Assembly: GCA_003136335.1 (NCBI GenBank)
Contig: PLEA01000579.1
Location: 2,483 to 11,724, forward strand
Source of the DNA: Acidobacteriaceae bacterium
GTDB lineage: Bacteria; Acidobacteriota; Terriglobia; Terriglobales; SbA1
Direction of reading: 5' to 3'
Length of the DNA: 9,242 nt
Under the pieces are notes generated by a model. The model was not told where the DNA came from, made no database searches, and saw only the letters and a program-made list of their open reading frames with translations. The position numbers were made by a program, and so were the translations under genes. Below, in pieces: positions 7,702-9,242 of this stretch. Positions within the stretch are counted from its first letter, which is position 1. Every line of letters starts with the position of its first letter.

Positions 7702-9242
7702 TGGCTTTACTGCAGTTGCCGTAGTCACGCTAGCGCTGGGGATCGGCGCGAACACGGCCGTGTTCAGCGTGATCGACGCGGTAATGCTGCGTCCGTTGCC
7801 TTACTACCAGCCAGACCGTTTGATCGAAGCCCACTCCGTAAATACGCGCAATCCGGGGCCGAACGCCGTCTGTTATCCAGATTTCTTTGACTGGCGATCA
7901 CAAAATCACACCCTCGAACACATGGTTTCGTATCACGATAGTTTGTTTACCTTGACTGGCCTGGAACGACCGGTCCAAGTGGATGCCGAGGTCGTGTCCT
8001 GGGATCTGCTGCCCACGCTCGGCATTCGTCCTGAACTGGGGCGAGGTTTCGCCCTAGACGAAGAGAAGGCAGGGACGCGGGTAATCTTGATCAGCCACGC
8101 GCTGTGGACGTCGCAATTCGGCGCGGATGCGGCGATCGTCGGCCGTGCCGTTCGCCTGAGCGGAGATCTCTACACGGTGGTCGGCGTCATGCCGCCATCT
8201 TTCCGCTTCCCGGTCAATGAACCTCGGAACAGTATTTGGACTACGCTTGCCGTGGACGATGATCCGTCTGACCCTAAGCCGAATACCAGCAACCGGGGCT
8301 CCCACTTTCTGAACGTGTTTGGACGGTTAAAATCGGACGTTACGGTGACGCAAGCGGACCAGGAACTGCGGACCATTGCGGCGAATCTGGCGAAACAGTA
8401 TCCCAACACAAACACACGCCATGATTCGGCTCGCGTAGAAACGGAAATCGCGGCGTTGATCGGCAACACGCGAACCGCGCTTCTGGTCGTGCTGGGCGCC
8501 GTTGCTGTAGTGCTGTTGATCGCGTGCGGTAACATCGCAAACCTCCTGCTGGCGCGCACGCGCGAACGGCAGCGTGAGATCGCGGTGCGATCGGCCTTGG
8601 GGGCGGGGAGGAAGCGGATCGTACGCCAGTTGCTGGCGGAAAGCCTCGTCCTCAGTGCTGTCGGTGGACTGGTTGGTTGCGGTGTGGCCTTTATCTGTAC
8701 CCCGGCCATACTTTCGCTCGTCGGCAACAGCGTGCCGCGCGCGGCTGACGCCGGCGTCGATCCCAGTGTGCTCTCGTTTGCGGTTTTCGTGTCCTTGGCC
8801 GCAGGATTGATCTTCGGGATCGTCCCGGCCATGGCCGCGTCAAAAACCGATCTCGTCTCTACTTTGAAAGAAGGCGGCAGAAGCGAAATCATAGGCCGCG
8901 ACTGGCTGCGGGCATCGCTGATTGTGGGACAAGTGGCTTTGGGCGTTGTGCTCACGGCTGGAGCTGGTTTGCTCATCACCAGCTTTGCGCACCTTGTCCA
9001 TACCAACGAAGGATTTAATCCTGACCACCTCACGACCCTGTTTTTTGAAACACCGGATGCGCACTACAAAGACACCCGCGCGCAGTTCTACCGCGAATAT
9101 TTCGACAAAGTCCGCAGCCTGCCGGGCGTGCAGTCGGCCGGCGGCGCCATGATTCTGCCCATGACGAGCGACCGCGCCGTGATCAGCTTCGAAGATCCTG
9201 AGCACCCCGTTCCCGAATCGCAGCAACCCAGTGCGGACCTCA
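7646..9242 (+). CDS. ADOP-family ABC transporter permease 4 (cut by window end)
   Basis: The reading frame is open from the ATG to the window edge; 532 codons plus one base are present, about two thirds of a normal ADOP protein. The cut is only the end of the window. Seen: [23 protein letters not shown]1 about 22-46; periplasmic domain 1 about 50-275, with [16 protein letters not shown] and [13 protein letters not shown]2 about 279-301 ([12 protein letters not shown]); coupling helix [11 protein letters not shown] (310-320); TM3 about 334-355; TM4 about 375-397; linker with TLKEGGR; TM5 about 425-446; and the first part of periplasmic domain 2 ([12 protein letters not shown]). The C-terminal FtsX block is outside. 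Up to TM2 it is 4-5 residues longer than its neighbours, in a charged segment around residues 192-225 ([14 protein letters not shown]). It starts 13 nt after permease 3, in the same operon. Role as for the other three, substrate unknown. Confidence 0.95.
   Translation, partial: MTGLLQDLRYALRQLSKSPGFTAVAVVTLALGIGANTAVFSVIDAVMLRPLPYYQPDRLIEAHSVNTRNPGPNAVCYPDFFDWRSQNHTLEHMVSYHDSLFTLTGLERPVQVDAEVVSWDLLPTLGIRPELGRGFALDEEKAGTRVILISHALWTSQFGADAAIVGRAVRLSGDLYTVVGVMPPSFRFPVNEPRNSIWTTLAVDDDPSDPKPNTSNRGSHFLNVFGRLKSDVTVTQADQELRTIAANLAKQYPNTNTRHDSARVETEIAALIGNTRTALLVVLGAVAVVLLIACGNIANLLLARTRERQREIAVRSALGAGRKRIVRQLLAESLVLSAVGGLVGCGVAFICTPAILSLVGNSVPRAADAGVDPSVLSFAVFVSLAAGLIFGIVPAMAASKTDLVSTLKEGGRSEIIGRDWLRASLIVGQVALGVVLTAGAGLLITSFAHLVHTNEGFNPDHLTTLFFETPDAHYKDTRAQFYREYFDKVRSLPGVQSAGGAMILPMTSDRAVISFEDPEHPVPESQQPSADL

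Noticed and set aside
8170..9033. Long open frame on the minus strand (287 codons) inside permease 4
   Set aside because: It lies fully antisense to the TM2-TM5 coding region of permease 4 and has low-complexity Thr/Ser/Arg composition with no recognisable fold or start signal.
1..9242. CRISPR array, tRNA/rRNA, insertion sequence or defence/toxin system
   Set aside because: No short regularly spaced repeats, no cloverleaf, no terminal inverted repeats with transposase, and no nuclease or toxin motif seen. Almost every base lies in transporter genes.

Overview
The window reads as a piece of an Acidobacteriota chromosome (inference). It is moderately GC-rich and every gene is on the plus strand. 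It carries the last 41 codons of an ABC-transporter ATPase, then a head-to-tail series of very large FtsX/MacB-type permeases. The permeases match the ADOP family (TIGR03434, 'acidobacterial duplicated orphan permease'): about 810 residues, a MacB-like periplasmic core plus FtsX block present twice, an N-terminal signature [19 protein letters not shown], and a C-terminal signature [15 protein letters not shown]. That family is a hallmark of Acidobacteriota, where it forms large paralogous sets.

Layout: 1-126 is the 3' end of a LolD/MacB-type ATPase, including its H-loop. 127-280 is a 154-nt gap with no convincing gene, promoter or terminator. 281-2734, 2748-5174 and 5188-7632 are complete permeases of 817, 808 and 814 aa. 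7646 to the window edge holds the first 532 codons of a fourth permease. The three permease-permease junctions each have exactly 13 nt between stop and start, with a Shine-Dalgarno sequence in that spacer. The array is therefore almost certainly co-transcribed and probably translationally coupled.

Likely joint role (inference): each permease has eight predicted membrane helices and two periplasmic domains, so a single chain resembles a fused dimer of the four-helix MacB/LolC/FtsX permeases. With ATPase subunits on the cytoplasmic face, such proteins would drive mechanotransmission-type (type VII ABC) export or extraction of a substrate at the periplasmic face of the inner membrane. The substrate cannot be told from sequence. 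No membrane-fusion protein, outer-membrane factor or regulator lies inside the window.

No wholly new system is visible. The points worth a second look are: an ATPase beside supposedly orphan permeases; gap-free repeats of about 99 nt across all three gene junctions; an eight-T tract in the first permease placed so that a +1 slip would yield exactly a four-helix half-transporter; an arginine inside a membrane helix of the third permease; and a consistent difference between the two coupling helices of every paralogue.
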